From: an uncultured Eubacteriales bacterium
GTDB lineage: Bacteria > Bacillota > Clostridia > Oscillospirales > CAG-272
Length of the DNA stretch: 64,000 nt
Reading direction: 5' to 3'
NCBI GenBank assembly: GCA_905187695.1
Contig: CAJJIY010000001.1
Span: forward strand, 1-64,000
Below are positions 24,396 to 34,800 of this stretch, one piece after another (position 1 is the stretch's first letter; each line of letters begins with the position of its first letter). Under the pieces are notes generated by a model. It saw nothing but the letters and a program-made list of their open reading frames with translations, searched no databases and was not told the origin of the DNA. The translations under genes and the position numbers were made by a program.

Positions 24396-25474
24396 AAGTC
24401 CGATTCTCCCTCTTCTTTGAGTTTTTGCGCAAGGTCGGCTTCCCGGAGCGCGTCAAGCATTTCGCCGATATCTCCGTCCAGAAATTTTCCAAGCGTATAG
24501 AGCGTGAGGCCAATCCGGTGGTCGGTCACGCGCCCCTGAGGATAATTATAGGTGCGAACGCGTTCGCTCCGATCCCCTGTGCCGATCTGTGTGCGCCGGG
24601 AACTGGCGGTCTCGCTTTCTTTTTTCTCCCGTTCCATTTCGTAAAGCCGGGTGCGGAGCAGTTTCATGGCTTTGTCGCGGTTTTTGAACTGACTGCGTTC
24701 CTCGCGGCATTCCACCACAATGCCGGTCGGCTTGTGGAGCAAGCGCACGGCCGATTCGGTCTTGTTGATGTGCTGACCGCCCGCGCCGCTGCTTTTCATG
24801 GATTCCATTTCAATATCGGCCGGATCAATCTGTACTTCCACTTCTTCGGCTTCCGGAAGGATGGCCACCGTGACGGTGGAGGTCTGGATCCGTCCCTGAG
24901 ATTCGGTCACGGGTACACGCTGGACGCGGTGCACGCCGGATTCATATTTGAAACGGGCAAAGGCGCCCTCTCCCTCTATGAGAAAGACAATTTCACGATA
25001 GCCGCCGAGCCCGGTCTCATTGGCCGAAAGCAGGGAAATGCGAAACCCGGCCGAGGCGGCGTACATGCTGTACATCCGATACAGTACAGCAGCAAAGAGC
25101 GTGGCTTCGTCCCCACCCGCACCGGCACGGATCTCCATGATTGCATTGGCGTCATCCTTCTCGTCTTTTGGAAGAAGCAGGAGACGGATCTCCTGCAAAA
25201 GCGTTTCCTCCCGTTCAAGGCAGGCGGTTCGTTCGCTTCTGGCCAGTTCTTTTAATTCCCGGTCGTTTTCTCCCTCAAGAATCCGCGCGGCTTCTTTTTC
25301 GTCCGCGCGGACTTTGAGGAGTTCATCATAACGCTCGGAAACCGGCGCCACGCGCCGGTATTCTTTTGAAAGCGTCAGATAGCGCACCTTGTCCGAAAAA
25401 ACAGTCGGGTCGGAAAGCTGACATTCCAGTTCTTTGGCCCGTGTGGACAAAGCCCGGATCTTTTCTTCCAGCAT
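24392..25474 (-). CDS. prfA: Peptide chain release factor 1
   Basis: Class I release factor reading UAA and UAG. It has the GGQ loop in SSGAGGQHINKTESAVRL (near residue 234) and the conserved SRRTQIGTGDRSERVRTYN and FPQGRVTDHR-like segment (here YPQGRVTDHR). The 360-residue length is normal. ATG at 25474 overlaps the stop of the aminopeptidase gene. It forms a tight cluster with sua5. The methyltransferase PrmC, which modifies the GGQ glutamine, is not next to it. Confidence 0.97.
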   Translation of the reverse strand: MLEEKIRALSTRAKELECQLSDPTVFSDKVRYLTLSKEYRRVAPVSERYDELLKVRADEKEAARILEGENDRELKELARSERTACLEREETLLQEIRLLLLPKDEKDDANAIMEIRAGAGGDEATLFAAVLYRMYSMYAASAGFRISLLSANETGLGGYREIVFLIEGEGAFARFKYESGVHRVQRVPVTESQGRIQTSTVTVAILPEAEEVEVQIDPADIEMESMKSSGAGGQHINKTESAVRLLHKPTGIVVECREERSQFKNRDKAMKLLRTRLYEMEREKKESETASSRRTQIGTGDRSERVRTYNYPQGRVTDHRIGLTLYTLGKFLDGDIGEMLDALREADLAQKLKEEGESDF

Positions 25475-26865
25475 CAGTCGCGGTTGAAGGCGGCAAAGGC
25501 AAGATAAGCCTCATAAAGGTCTACTTTGGAAATGACCTCAAAAGGTGCGTGCATGGAGATGACCGGTACGCCGAGATCCACGGTTTCGATATTATGCTCG
25601 GCAATGAATTTGGCCACGGTTCCGCCGCCGCCTCCGTCCACTTTGCCGAGTTCGCCGGTCTGCCAGATAACGCCGGCTTTTTCCATAACCGCACGCAACC
25701 AGCCGATATATTCGGCGTTGGCATCGTTTGTGCCGGATTTGCCACGCGCACCGGTATATTTGGTTAGTACCACGCCGCAGGACAGCAGACAGGAGTTCCG
25801 TTTTTCAAAGGCGCCGGAGAAATTGGGGTCATAAGCGGCGGATACATCGGCGGAAAGGCACTTGGAGTGTGCCCGCACCACAGCCGGATCGGCGCCGAAT
25901 GCCGCGGAAATTTCATTCATCAGGTCAAGGAGCAGGTCGCTCTTCATGCCGGTCGTGCCCTCGCTGCCGATCTCTTCTTTGTCGGCCAGCACGCAGATGA
26001 GCGTGTGGCGGCTGTCCGCTCCGGCAAAAATCGCCTCCAGCGCGGGATAGGCGCACACGCGGTCGTCATGTCCGTAAGAGCCGATGAGCGAACGGTCAAA
26101 ACCAATGTCGCGCGCTTTGAATGCAGGGACGACCGAGAGTTCGGCCGAAAGAAAATCGTGCTCGGTGATGCCGTACTTTTCATGGAGCAATGCCAGGACA
26201 TTCAGTTTGATGGAATCGCCTTCAAAAGCAGGGTCAAAGGGGCGGCTGCCGATGAGCACATTCAGTTTTTCACCGGGAATGGCATCTCCCAACGGTTTTT
26301 TATCGTCCTCGTGTCCCAGATGGGGCAGAAGGTCGTTGATATAGAAGACCGGGTCGCCGTCGTCTTCGCCCACGCAGACATCCACACGGGAACCGTCTTT
26401 CTTCACCACAACGCCGTGCAGCGCAAGCGGGGTGGCCACCCACTGATATTTACGGATGCCCCCGTAATAGTGAGTCTTGAAGAAACTCATGCCGTCTTCT
26501 TCATAGAGCGGGCACTGTTTGAGATCAAGACGGGGAGAATCAATGTGCGCGGCCGAGATCCGGACACCCTCGCTCAGCGGCTCGCTGCCGATGGTGAAAA
26601 GGAAGAGATTTTTGCCGCGGTTATCATAATAATATTTGCCGCCACGTTCCAGCTTGTCACCGAAAGAGTAAGATTTAAAGCCCTCTTTTTCGGCCAGCGC
26701 TACGGAAGTTTTCACCGCCTCGCGTTCGGTTTTGGCCGCGTCAAGGAAGGCGGCGTATCCGCGCGAGAAGTCATAGGCCGCATTGATATGCGCTTCGTCT
26801 TTTGCTTCGTAGACGGTTTTCTTTTTGTAGGAAAGCTCCTCACTCAGTTTTTTTGCGTCTTTCAT
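25474..26865 (-). CDS. M18 family aminopeptidase
   Basis: Cytosolic zinc aminopeptidase of family M18 (aspartyl aminopeptidase/aminopeptidase 1 type), releasing N-terminal residues from peptides. Metal-binding segments include SAAHIDSPRLDL, LADKEEIGSEGTTGM and the late VISMHAPFEVISK. The 463-residue length matches clostridial M18 enzymes. ATG at 26865 follows AAAGGAG. The gene sits between a lytic transglycosylase and prfA in the minus-strand operon. Specificity for acidic residues is not certain. Confidence 0.93.
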   Translation of the reverse strand: MKDAKKLSEELSYKKKTVYEAKDEAHINAAYDFSRGYAAFLDAAKTEREAVKTSVALAEKEGFKSYSFGDKLERGGKYYYDNRGKNLFLFTIGSEPLSEGVRISAAHIDSPRLDLKQCPLYEEDGMSFFKTHYYGGIRKYQWVATPLALHGVVVKKDGSRVDVCVGEDDGDPVFYINDLLPHLGHEDDKKPLGDAIPGEKLNVLIGSRPFDPAFEGDSIKLNVLALLHEKYGITEHDFLSAELSVVPAFKARDIGFDRSLIGSYGHDDRVCAYPALEAIFAGADSRHTLICVLADKEEIGSEGTTGMKSDLLLDLMNEISAAFGADPAVVRAHSKCLSADVSAAYDPNFSGAFEKRNSCLLSCGVVLTKYTGARGKSGTNDANAEYIGWLRAVMEKAGVIWQTGELGKVDGGGGGTVAKFIAEHNIETVDLGVPVISMHAPFEVISKVDLYEAYLAFAAFNRD

Positions 26866-26877
26866 CTGAATGCTCCT

Positions 26878-27459
26878 TTATTTTAAATTGTATTTGACAG
26901 TATATTCCTCAAAAAAGGCATATACGCGGTTGACATAATTTTGAGTTTCCGGAAAGGGAATTTTCAGTAACACACCGTCCTTGGACAGTGTCGGATCGGA
27001 AAGCCAGGTACGCACCCGGCCTTCGCCCGCGTTATATGCGCAAAGGACCAGCGTGAGGTCGTCAAAAGATTTTTGAAGATAGTCAAGATAGCAAGCGCCG
27101 CACCGGATATTGATTTCCGGGGAGAGCAGATCTTTTTCGGCATAACACGCGTCGGACAGTAGGGTATCGATGAAAGTCAGCGTTTCCGGCAGAATCTGCA
27201 TGAGTCCGAGCGCACCGGCCGAGGAGCTTGCGTTTGCCCTAAAATCGCTCTCCGCACGGATGACGGCAAGGAGTAACGCAGGAGGCAACTGAAATTCCGC
27301 GCAGGAAGAAAGCACGGCGTTCATGACGGCCGCCTCCCGCTCGTCGCGCCGTTTCTTCACGGATCGCTCCGCAAGAGAGAGAGCAAGGGCGGCAATCAAA
27401 AGAAAAATCAAAAAAGCGGACAGAAAAATGGCAAAAGGGCGGCTGACTTTTGTTTTCAT
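26878..27459 (-). CDS. Membrane-anchored lytic transglycosylase (SLT domain)
   Basis: Predicted peptidoglycan lytic transglycosylase. Residues 8-30 form a signal anchor, and the SLT domain follows with catalytic Glu70 in LAVIRAESDFRANASS, then GALGLMQILPET and LVLCAYNAGEGRVRTWL. The 193-residue size fits small clostridial SLT proteins outside the membrane. ATG at 27459 is three bases after the coaE stop; an alternative TTG at 27465 overlaps that stop. It is probably co-translated with coaE. Confidence 0.92.
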   Translation of the reverse strand: MKTKVSRPFAIFLSAFLIFLLIAALALSLAERSVKKRRDEREAAVMNAVLSSCAEFQLPPALLLAVIRAESDFRANASSSAGALGLMQILPETLTFIDTLLSDACYAEKDLLSPEINIRCGACYLDYLQKSFDDLTLVLCAYNAGEGRVRTWLSDPTLSKDGVLLKIPFPETQNYVNRVYAFFEEYTVKYNLK

Positions 27460-27461
27460 GC

Positions 27462-28070
27462 TCAAAGAAGGCCGTTTTCAAGAAGAAAAGCTTTGATTTT
27501 TTCCTCCAGTTCGGCCACACTCCCGTTATTCTCGAGAATGACCGGACAGCGTGCCCGGAAAAAACTGTCGTCCTGTTGCGCGAAGATCCGCTTTTCGGCG
27601 GCTTCCGCAGAAAGACCGTCGCGCGCCAAAATCCGCGAAAGGCGTTTTTCTTTTTCCGAAAGTACGGCAATCAGTCGGTCACATTCCCGGTCGGCACCGG
27701 CTTCAAAAAGTTGCGGAGCATCCAGCAAAACGGCACGGGCGCCCTCTTTGCGGTATTTTTCCGTCATTTCTTTTACCTTTGCCATAATATATGTATGGGT
27801 GAGTGTGTTGAGCTTATGCAAGCGATTGGGCGTATCCGGATGACCGAAGACCATTCCGGCCAGTTTTTTTCGATCCACACAGCCGTTTTTACAAAGAATT
27901 TCTTTCCCGAAAGCTGAAGCAAGCGCTTGCGTGCAGGGACTTTCCGGATTCAGAAGCAGTTCGTGATAAACTTTATCGGCATCAATGGAAGGAATGCCGT
28001 ATTTCCGGAAAATGGCCGCCGCCGTGCCTTTGCCCGCGCCGGTCGGTCCGGTAAGGCCGATGAGCATCAT
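27462..28070 (-). CDS. coaE: Dephospho-CoA kinase
   Basis: Last enzyme of CoA synthesis, phosphorylating dephospho-CoA. The P-loop is LIGLTGPTGAGKGTAAAIF, a variant of the usual GLTGGIGSGKS, followed by IDADKVYHELL and VLLDAPQLFEAG (normally DVPLLFE). The 202-residue length is typical. The start is one of two tandem ATGs at 28070/28067. The first is preferred because GGAGG lies ten bases upstream and because it makes an ATGA overlap with the upstream oxidoreductase gene. Confidence 0.9.
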   Translation of the reverse strand: MMLIGLTGPTGAGKGTAAAIFRKYGIPSIDADKVYHELLLNPESPCTQALASAFGKEILCKNGCVDRKKLAGMVFGHPDTPNRLHKLNTLTHTYIMAKVKEMTEKYRKEGARAVLLDAPQLFEAGADRECDRLIAVLSEKEKRLSRILARDGLSAEAAEKRIFAQQDDSFFRARCPVILENNGSVAELEEKIKAFLLENGLL

Positions 28071-29203
28071 AAGATCGTTTCCTCCCGACCGTTTTTGTCC
28101 GAACAGAGCGCGGCCGCCATCACTTCTTCCACCCGGAGCGCGTCCGAAAAATCCGGATGAAATTCCGCTTTTTCTCCGGAAACCGTCCGCAGGAAAGAAG
28201 CGTAACTCATGACATGGCCGCGAAGCCAACCGAGCGGAGCTTTCGGAGATGGAAACGCGCCGTCCGGCGCGGGATAGCGCCCGCCTGTAGCGATTCCGGT
28301 GAAGCCGGCCAAACCGCCAAACGCCCCGGTTGAAGCGGTCGCGTCATAAAAGGAAAGCACATTGGGGTTCATCAGTGAAAAGGAAAGCGCACCCTTCGTT
28401 CCGGAGATCCGGAACGAAAGATCGTCCTGCGTGCCGGTGGCCAATTTACTGGCTGTGAGCGTGCCATAGGCACCTTCCTTTGTCCGGACGGTCAGATAAA
28501 AGGCTTCCGGCGCGTCGGTCTTTGTTTCTTTTTTATCTGGTCCAAGGCGTTTTGGGAAGGCGATCTGACTTTTTCCGGTGACGGCACAAATCGGCCCGCA
28601 TAAGAAAAGCGCAAGATCGATAATGTGAGAGCCAAGGTCGAAAAGGACGCCGCCCTCTCCGCAGATACCGGCGGTCTGTTTCCAGCCCATCGGCTTTTGG
28701 GCATCGGCGGCGGAATCGTGCAGATAGGAGAAGGAAAACTCCAGAATCCGTCCGAGCGCTCCTTCGTCAATGAGAGATTTTGCCCGAAGGACGGCAGGCA
28801 GGAAACGGTTGTTGAAAACCACGCCGCAAGTCCGTCCGGCCGAGAGTTCACACAATTTAGCGGCCATTTTGGGGTCGCCGCACAGCGGTTTTTCGCAGTA
28901 GACGGATTTGCCGGCCAGCAGGGCTTTTTGGACAGCTTCAAAATGGAAAACATTCGGCGTACAAATGTCGATGACATCAATATTTGCGGATTCAATCAGT
29001 TCATTCTCGTTTTCCGCCGCAAAGGGAACACCCCATTCTTCGGCGGCGTGCCGGGCGTTTTCCGGATGACCTGCCGCCACGCCCGTAAGTGTGGCGCGGA
29101 ATGGAAGATCTTTGCAGTAAAAAGGCAGAGAGCGGATTGCAAAAGCATGGGTCCTTCCCATGGATCCGACACCGAGCAGACCGATACGAATTTCTTTTTT
29201 CAC
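28067..29203 (-). CDS. Gfo/Idh/MocA family oxidoreductase
   Basis: NAD(P)-dependent sugar or inositol dehydrogenase-like protein. The Rossmann fold begins IGLLGVGSMGRTHAFAI, and the catalytic-type SVYCEKPLCGDPK carries the EKP motif. A C-terminal beta-sheet domain follows with GICGEGGVLFDLGSHIIDLA. GTG at 29203 with AGAAAGG upstream is preferred over a TTG at 29224 that lacks a ribosome binding site, giving 378 residues. Its substrate cannot be read from context, since its neighbours are coaE and housekeeping genes. It is the first gene of the minus-strand operon ending at 20865. Confidence 0.88.
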   Translation of the reverse strand: MKKEIRIGLLGVGSMGRTHAFAIRSLPFYCKDLPFRATLTGVAAGHPENARHAAEEWGVPFAAENENELIESANIDVIDICTPNVFHFEAVQKALLAGKSVYCEKPLCGDPKMAAKLCELSAGRTCGVVFNNRFLPAVLRAKSLIDEGALGRILEFSFSYLHDSAADAQKPMGWKQTAGICGEGGVLFDLGSHIIDLALFLCGPICAVTGKSQIAFPKRLGPDKKETKTDAPEAFYLTVRTKEGAYGTLTASKLATGTQDDLSFRISGTKGALSFSLMNPNVLSFYDATASTGAFGGLAGFTGIATGGRYPAPDGAFPSPKAPLGWLRGHVMSYASFLRTVSGEKAEFHPDFSDALRVEEVMAAALCSDKNGREETIL

Positions 29204-29237
29204 GGCGTTTCTGCCTTTCTTCAAATATTTACATTAT

Positions 29238-29266
29238 ATTATACAACATAATTATTAGAAATGCAA
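29238..29266 (-). promoter_or_regulatory. Promoter of the Gfo/Idh-coaE-...-topoisomerase operon
   Basis: Minus-strand TTGCAT (29266-29261) and TATAAT (29243-29238), with a 17-nt spacer. A second overlapping TATAAT lies at 29238-29233. Confidence 0.75.
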
Positions 29267-29275
29267 GATTTTGAC

Positions 29276-29304
29276 TTGAAATTTTCGCCTTTTTCGACTA
29301 TAAT
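29276..29304 (+). promoter_or_regulatory. Promoter of the HAD-murB-whiA-dnaE genes
   Basis: TTGAAA (29276-29281) and TATAAT (29299-29304), 17-nt spacer, 30 nt before the HAD start. It is back-to-back with the divergent promoter at 29238-29266. Confidence 0.72.
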
Positions 29305-29333
29305 AAAATTATCTTGACAAAGAAGGAGTGGCT

Positions 29334-30026
29334 TTGAGGGTGAAATACCGTTTTTTGCTTTTGGACGCGGACGGCACACTGTTTGATTTTCTCCGGTGCG
29401 AACATGATGCGCTCATAGACGCGCTTGCGGATTTCGGAGTGACGGCCGATGAGGAAATGGTGAAAAGTTACAGCCGCATCAATGATCGTCTTTGGAAGAT
29501 GCTGGAGCGCGGTGAAATCCGGAAAAATGTCCTGCGTGAGGAACGCTTTCGCCGTTTTGCGGTCGAATACGGTTTTTCGCTGGATATCCCGGCACTTTCA
29601 GCGGCCTATACGGATCACCTTTCCGCCAAAAATTTTCTGGTGCCGGGGGCATTGCCTGTCTGCCGTACACTTGCGGGAAAATATAAACTCTACATTGTAA
29701 CGAACGGCCTGAAGACTGTGCAGGAAAGAAGGCTGAACGCCTCTCCTCTTTGCCCGTTTTTCTCCGGGCGCTTTATTTCGGAAGAGATGGGCGCGGAAAA
29801 GCCCTCTCCCGCCTTTTTTGCGGCGGTAGACGCACGCATCCCGGATTTTTCGCCCGAAAAGGCGCTGATCATCGGGGATTCTCTTTCCTCGGATATGAAA
29901 GGCGGCGTGGCGGCCGGTATCGATACCTGCTGGTATAACCCTGCGGGATTGCCGACTCCGAAAGACATGAACATCACCTACACCATCGGGCGGCTTGAAG
30001 AACTTCTGCCGCTTCTGGGGCTTTGA
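29334..30026 (+). CDS. HAD family hydrolase, YjjG-type
   Basis: HAD-superfamily phosphatase, closest in layout to the YjjG (non-canonical pyrimidine 5'-nucleotidase) group. Motif I is LLLDADGTLFDF (Asp11, Asp13), motif II YIVTNGLKTVQERR and motif IV ALIIGDSLSSDMKGG, with GAEKPSP holding the motif III lysine. It has an alpha-helical C1 cap. TTG at 29334 is chosen because AAGGAG lies five bases upstream; GTG at 29328 overlaps that site. The product is 230 residues. The stop overlaps the murB start. The true substrate is unknown. Confidence 0.88.
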   Translation: MRVKYRFLLLDADGTLFDFLRCEHDALIDALADFGVTADEEMVKSYSRINDRLWKMLERGEIRKNVLREERFRRFAVEYGFSLDIPALSAAYTDHLSAKNFLVPGALPVCRTLAGKYKLYIVTNGLKTVQERRLNASPLCPFFSGRFISEEMGAEKPSPAFFAAVDARIPDFSPEKALIIGDSLSSDMKGGVAAGIDTCWYNPAGLPTPKDMNITYTIGRLEELLPLLGL

Positions 30027-30925
30027 TGCTCCGGCGCTATCTGGAACTGTTAAAAACAAAGAATGTTGCATTTAAAGAGAATCTGACCGGAAGAGAACTG
30101 TCTACCTTTCGGATCGGCGGCCCCTGCCGGTTGACGGTGATGCCCGCTTGCGGTGAAGAACTGATTTTTTCCGCGCGTGCCGCCAAAGTTCTTTCTTTAC
30201 CTTTTGTAATCATCGGGCGGGGAAGCAATCTGCTTTTTCCGGACGAAGAATTTTCAAAAATTTTAATCCTCACTACCGGAATAAAGGGCTTTCGCTTCGA
30301 AAGAAACGCCATAGCGGCCGATGCGGGATGTTCACTGTCACGCCTTGCTTTCCTGACCGCAAGGCAAGGGTACGCGGATCTTGCCTTTGCAGCCGGGATC
30401 CCGGGAACCGTAGGCGGCGGCGTCTTTATGAATGCGGGAGCGCACGGATTTTCGCTTTCCGATGTTTTGCTGTCTGTGACCGCCTATAAATCTGACGAAG
30501 ACAAAATAAAGACATATTTTCCTGAAGAATTGAACACAAGTTACAGATATTCTGTTTTTCAGGACAACAATGAAATTATTCTGCATGTCAAGCTCCGTCT
30601 GAACGCCTCTGTCGGTGAGACGGCAATGACGCATGTGCGGGAATATCTTTCTCATCGCAGAAAAACGCAACCGCTGACCATGCCGAGCGCCGGAAGTTTT
30701 TTCCGTCGGCCGGCAGAGGGTTATCCGCTCTCGGCGTTGTTGGATGAAATGGGGCTGAAAGGTTTGCGAATCCAAGATGCGGCAGTATCAAAAAAGCACG
30801 CCGGTTTTATTGTCAATCTCGGCGCGGCCCGCGCAGCCGATGTGAAGGCGTTGGCCGCACGGATCGCCGACAGGGTGGAAAAAGAAAAAGGATTTCGGCC
30901 CGTGCCGGAAGTCCGCTTTCTTTAA
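30026..30925 (+). CDS. murB: UDP-N-acetylenolpyruvoylglucosamine reductase
   Basis: FAD-dependent reductase completing UDP-MurNAc synthesis for peptidoglycan. FAD-binding segments FVIIGRGSNLLFPD and FAAGIPGTVGGGVFMNAGAHG are present. Catalytic Ser224 lies in PSAGSFFRRP, typical of type II MurB, and the C-terminal KKHAGFIVNLG is also seen. ATG at 30026 overlaps the HAD stop; a TTG at 30023 is also possible. The product is 300 residues or one fewer. In many Bacillota murB is followed by rapZ, yvcK and whiA; here whiA follows directly. Confidence 0.96.
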   Translation: MLRRYLELLKTKNVAFKENLTGRELSTFRIGGPCRLTVMPACGEELIFSARAAKVLSLPFVIIGRGSNLLFPDEEFSKILILTTGIKGFRFERNAIAADAGCSLSRLAFLTARQGYADLAFAAGIPGTVGGGVFMNAGAHGFSLSDVLLSVTAYKSDEDKIKTYFPEELNTSYRYSVFQDNNEIILHVKLRLNASVGETAMTHVREYLSHRRKTQPLTMPSAGSFFRRPAEGYPLSALLDEMGLKGLRIQDAAVSKKHAGFIVNLGAARAADVKALAARIADRVEKEKGFRPVPEVRFL

Positions 30926-30962
30926 AGGCGCTCGCTTGAATTCAGATGCAAAGGATGTAAAC

Positions 30963-31814
30963 ATGAATTTTTCGCTCAAGTTGAAAGAAGAATGGATCGC
31001 GGGCGCACCGCACGCGCCCTGTTGCCGTCATGCTTATCTGCGCGGTCTTTTCCTGGACGCGGGGCAGACCCGCTCCGGGCGCGTGGTGCTTTCGCTGTCT
31101 TCGGCCGCGGCCAAAGAAGAAAGCGCCCGGATATACCGGGAATGTTATAAAAAAGAGGTTCTGGTCGGGGATGGCGGCCGGCTTTTCTTTGCCTCGGGGG
31201 AGCTTTTTGAGGAACTTACAAAGCCGCCTGTGTTTGTATGCGCGCATTGCAGGGAACATTTTTTGCGTGGCATTTTTGTGGCCAGAGCCGGAATGACCGA
31301 TCCGGAAAAAGGCTACCGTTTTGAGATCCGGCTCCGTGATGCGGAAAATCTTTCTCTTCTCACGGAAACGCTGGCCGTTTTCGGATGGGAGCCGATCATC
31401 CGGACGCACCGGGGCGAAGTATCGCTTTATTTCAAAGACAGCACCGTCATGGAGGAAATCCTCACATTGACGGGAGCGCACAATGCGCTGTTTGCGCTGA
31501 TGAACGCCAAGATCAATCGCGGAATCCGGAATGATGAAAACCGCGCCACCAACTGTGTGACCAGCAATATCGGGAAATCGATTCGTGCCGCCGGAGAGGT
31601 CCTTTCGGCGATCGAATACATCAAATCGATCGGTGCGCTCGGTGCGCTTTCCCCGGAATTGCAGAAAACCGCGCTCCTGCGTGCCGAACATCCGGAAGCC
31701 ACACTGCCGGAACTGGCGGCACTCCACAATCCGCCGATCACCAAATCGGGGCTCAGCCATCGGTTACACAAAATTATCGAGATTGCCGGAGAATGGCCGG
31801 AAAAGGAAAACTGA
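30963..31814 (+). CDS. whiA: DNA-binding protein WhiA
   Basis: Homologue of the sporulation/cell division regulator WhiA, with an N-terminal LAGLIDADG-like domain (FSLKLKEEWIAG, then CCRHAYLRGLFLDAG) and a C-terminal helix-turn-helix domain (NCVTSNIGKSIRAAGEVLSAIEYI, then LPELAALHNPPITKSGLSHRL). The 283-residue length is normal. ATG at 30963 has AAAGGATG upstream. It sits 37 nt after murB. In B. subtilis WhiA acts in cell division and chromosome segregation. RapZ and YvcK, its usual neighbours, are not in the window. Confidence 0.95.
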   Translation: MNFSLKLKEEWIAGAPHAPCCRHAYLRGLFLDAGQTRSGRVVLSLSSAAAKEESARIYRECYKKEVLVGDGGRLFFASGELFEELTKPPVFVCAHCREHFLRGIFVARAGMTDPEKGYRFEIRLRDAENLSLLTETLAVFGWEPIIRTHRGEVSLYFKDSTVMEEILTLTGAHNALFALMNAKINRGIRNDENRATNCVTSNIGKSIRAAGEVLSAIEYIKSIGALGALSPELQKTALLRAEHPEATLPELAALHNPPITKSGLSHRLHKIIEIAGEWPEKEN

Positions 31815-31876
31815 CTCCGAAAAAGACCGTATAAAAAAGCAAATGAAACACCAAAAAGAAAAGGAAGGGAAGGGCC

Positions 31877-34800
31877 ATGTCGGATTTTGTTCATCTGCAT
31901 CTGCACAGCGAATACAGTCTTCTGGACGGCGCCTGCCGGATCAGGGAGATTCCGCTCCGCGCCAAAGCCTGTGGGCACAGCGCCGTTGCGCTGACCGATC
32001 ACGGCGTACTTTACGGTGCGGTAGCTTTTTATGATGCCTGCCGCGCGGCCGGTGTCAAACCGATTATCGGATGCGAGGTCTATGTGGCTCCGCGCACCCG
32101 GTTTGACAAAACGACCTCGGACGCGCATCCTTATCATCTGGTACTTCTTTGCGAGAACGAAACCGGATATCGCAATTTGCTGACATTGGTCTCATTGGCC
32201 TTTACGGAAGGCTTCTATTCCAAACCGCGGGTGGATATGGAATTGCTTTTCCGTTATCACGAGGGACTTATTGCGCTGTCGGCCTGCCTTGCCGGGCAGA
32301 TCCCGCGCGCGCTGGTTGCCGGAGACGCCAAAGAGGCCGAGCGTGCCGCCCGGGCCCTTTCGGATATTTTCGGGCCGGATCATTTTTATATTGAGCTTCA
32401 AAATCACGGTCTGCCGGAAGAAAGCCAGATCCTCCCGATGCTGGTTTCTCTCTCCCGAGCTCTTGGGTTGCCTATGGTGGCCACCAATGACTGTCACTAC
32501 CTTGAAAAGAAGGACGCCGAAACGCAGGCGGTGCTTTTGGCCATTCAGACCAACACGCGCCTTTCGGACGGCCCCGCCATCGGGTTTGAAACCGAGGAAT
32601 TCTACTATAAAACCACCGAGGAAATGACATCGCTTTTTTCGGCTTATCCGGAAGCGATCGAAAACAGCGTCCGGATTGCCGAGCGTTGCCGGTTTGATTT
32701 CCGTTTCGGGGAGATTCATCTGCCGAAATTTCCCGTGCCTGCGGGACAAAGCGCCGAAAGTTACCTGCGCACATTGACGCTGCTTGGTTTTAAGCGGCGC
32801 GAAACGGCGGGAGAACTTGATTTTATCCATCACGAAGAACGGGTGTACCGGGAACGGATGGAATACGAACTTTCGGTAATCGGCAGTATGGGGTATGACG
32901 ATTATTTCCTGATCGTGCAGGACTATGTCGGTTTTGCCAAAAGCAAAGAGATTCCGGTGGGTCCTGGGCGCGGATCCGGTGCGGGGAGCCTGGTGGCCTA
33001 TCTGCTGGGCATTACCGATGTGGATCCGATCCGTTTTGACCTGCTTTTTGAGCGGTTTCTCAATCCGGAACGGATTAGTATGCCGGATATTGATGTGGAC
33101 TTTTGTTATATCCGCCGGGATGAGGTGATTGATTATGTCAGTCGCCGTTACGGCCGGGATCATGTCTCGCAGATTGTCACTTTCGGAACGCTGGCTTCCC
33201 GTGCCGCCGTGCGGGATGTGGGGCGGGTGCTCGGCATGCCTTATTCCGAGGTGGATGCGGTGGCCAAGGCGATTCCGCGCGAACTGAATATCACGGTGCG
33301 GGAGGCATTGAAAACGCCGGCGCTGGAGCGGATGTACCGCGAAAACGGTGAGATCCGACGGCTGTTGGATCTGTCCATGGCTCTGGAGGGAATGCCACGC
33401 AATGCTTCGATTCATGCGGCCGGTGTTCTGATCACCGAACGCCCGCTTTCGGAATATGTTCCGCTTTCGGAAAGCAACGGCGTGGTGGTGGCGCAATATG
33501 ACATGGATACGCTTGCCCGGCTTGGACTTTTGAAATTTGACTTTCTGGGTTTGCGCTACCTGACCATTATTGATGACGCGGTGCGGGAAGTCCGGGGGGA
33601 ACGACCTGATTTTGATATGGAAAAACTGCCGCTTGATGACAGCGAAACCTATCGTCTGATCGCTTCCGGGAATACGGGCGGCGTTTTTCAGCTCGAATCA
33701 GCCGGTATGCGCCAGATGCTGATGAACCTTGGGCCGGATTCTTTTTCGGACATTGTGGCCGCCATTGCGCTTTACCGTCCCGGTCCGATGGATTCTATCC
33801 CCAAATTTATTGAAAACAGAAAGCATCCCGAAAACATCCGTTATGAGATTAAAGAACTGGCGCCGATTCTGAATTCCACTTATGGCTGTGTTCTTTATCA
33901 GGAACAGGTCATGGAGATTTTCCGGAATCTTTCCGGATATACCTTTGGTCATGCGGATGTCGTGCGCCGGGCCATGTCCAAGAAAAAGGCGGATGTCATG
34001 GCCGCCGAGCGGGAAGGTTTTCTTTCCGGTTGTGTGGCGCACGGCATCGACCGGATGGCCGCCGGGAAACTTTTTGATGAACTTTCCGCCTTTGCCAATT
34101 ACGCTTTCAACAAGAGCCACGCCGCCGCTTATGCGGTGCTTTCTTACCGAACCGCTTATCTCAAGTGCCATATGCCGAAAGCGTTTTTTGCCGCGCTTCT
34201 TACGGCAGAACTCGGAAATGCGCAGAAAATCGCCGAATATATTGCGGAGGCCGGCCGCCGTAAGATCCGGGTTCTGCCGCCGGATATCAACGAATCCGAT
34301 GTTTCCTTTCATGTGTGCGGAGATCACATCCGGTTCGGTTTACTGGCTGTAAAAAATGTCGGACGGACATTCCTTCAGGATGTGATAGAAGAGCGCAAAC
34401 GCGGCGGCGCATACCGTTCTTTTGAAGATTTCGCCGGGAGATTGCCCGGCCGGGATCTGAATCGAAGGCAACTTGAATCCCTTATTAAAGTCGGCGCTTT
34501 TGACAGCCTTGGTCGGCACAGAAGTCAGCTGATGGCCGTGCTTGATCCCTTGCTTGAACATTTGCAAAGCCGGAACCGTGCCAATCTGACCGGACAACTG
34601 GATATGTTTTCTCAACCGGGGGCCGATGCGCCGGATATCCGTTATCCGGATATCCCGGAATATGACAAAAAGACATTGCTGACTGCCGAAAAAGAAGTGG
34701 CCGGTCTTTATTTTTCCGGACATATTCTGGATCAGTATATGGCTGCGCTTGCCGATTCCTCGCTTCTTGAGATCAGATCCGTTTATGAAAAAGACCAAAA

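Noticed and set aside
32192..33496. 434-codon minus-strand open frame inside dnaE
   Set aside because: Antisense to conserved DnaE motifs, Arg/His-rich and without a ribosome binding site.
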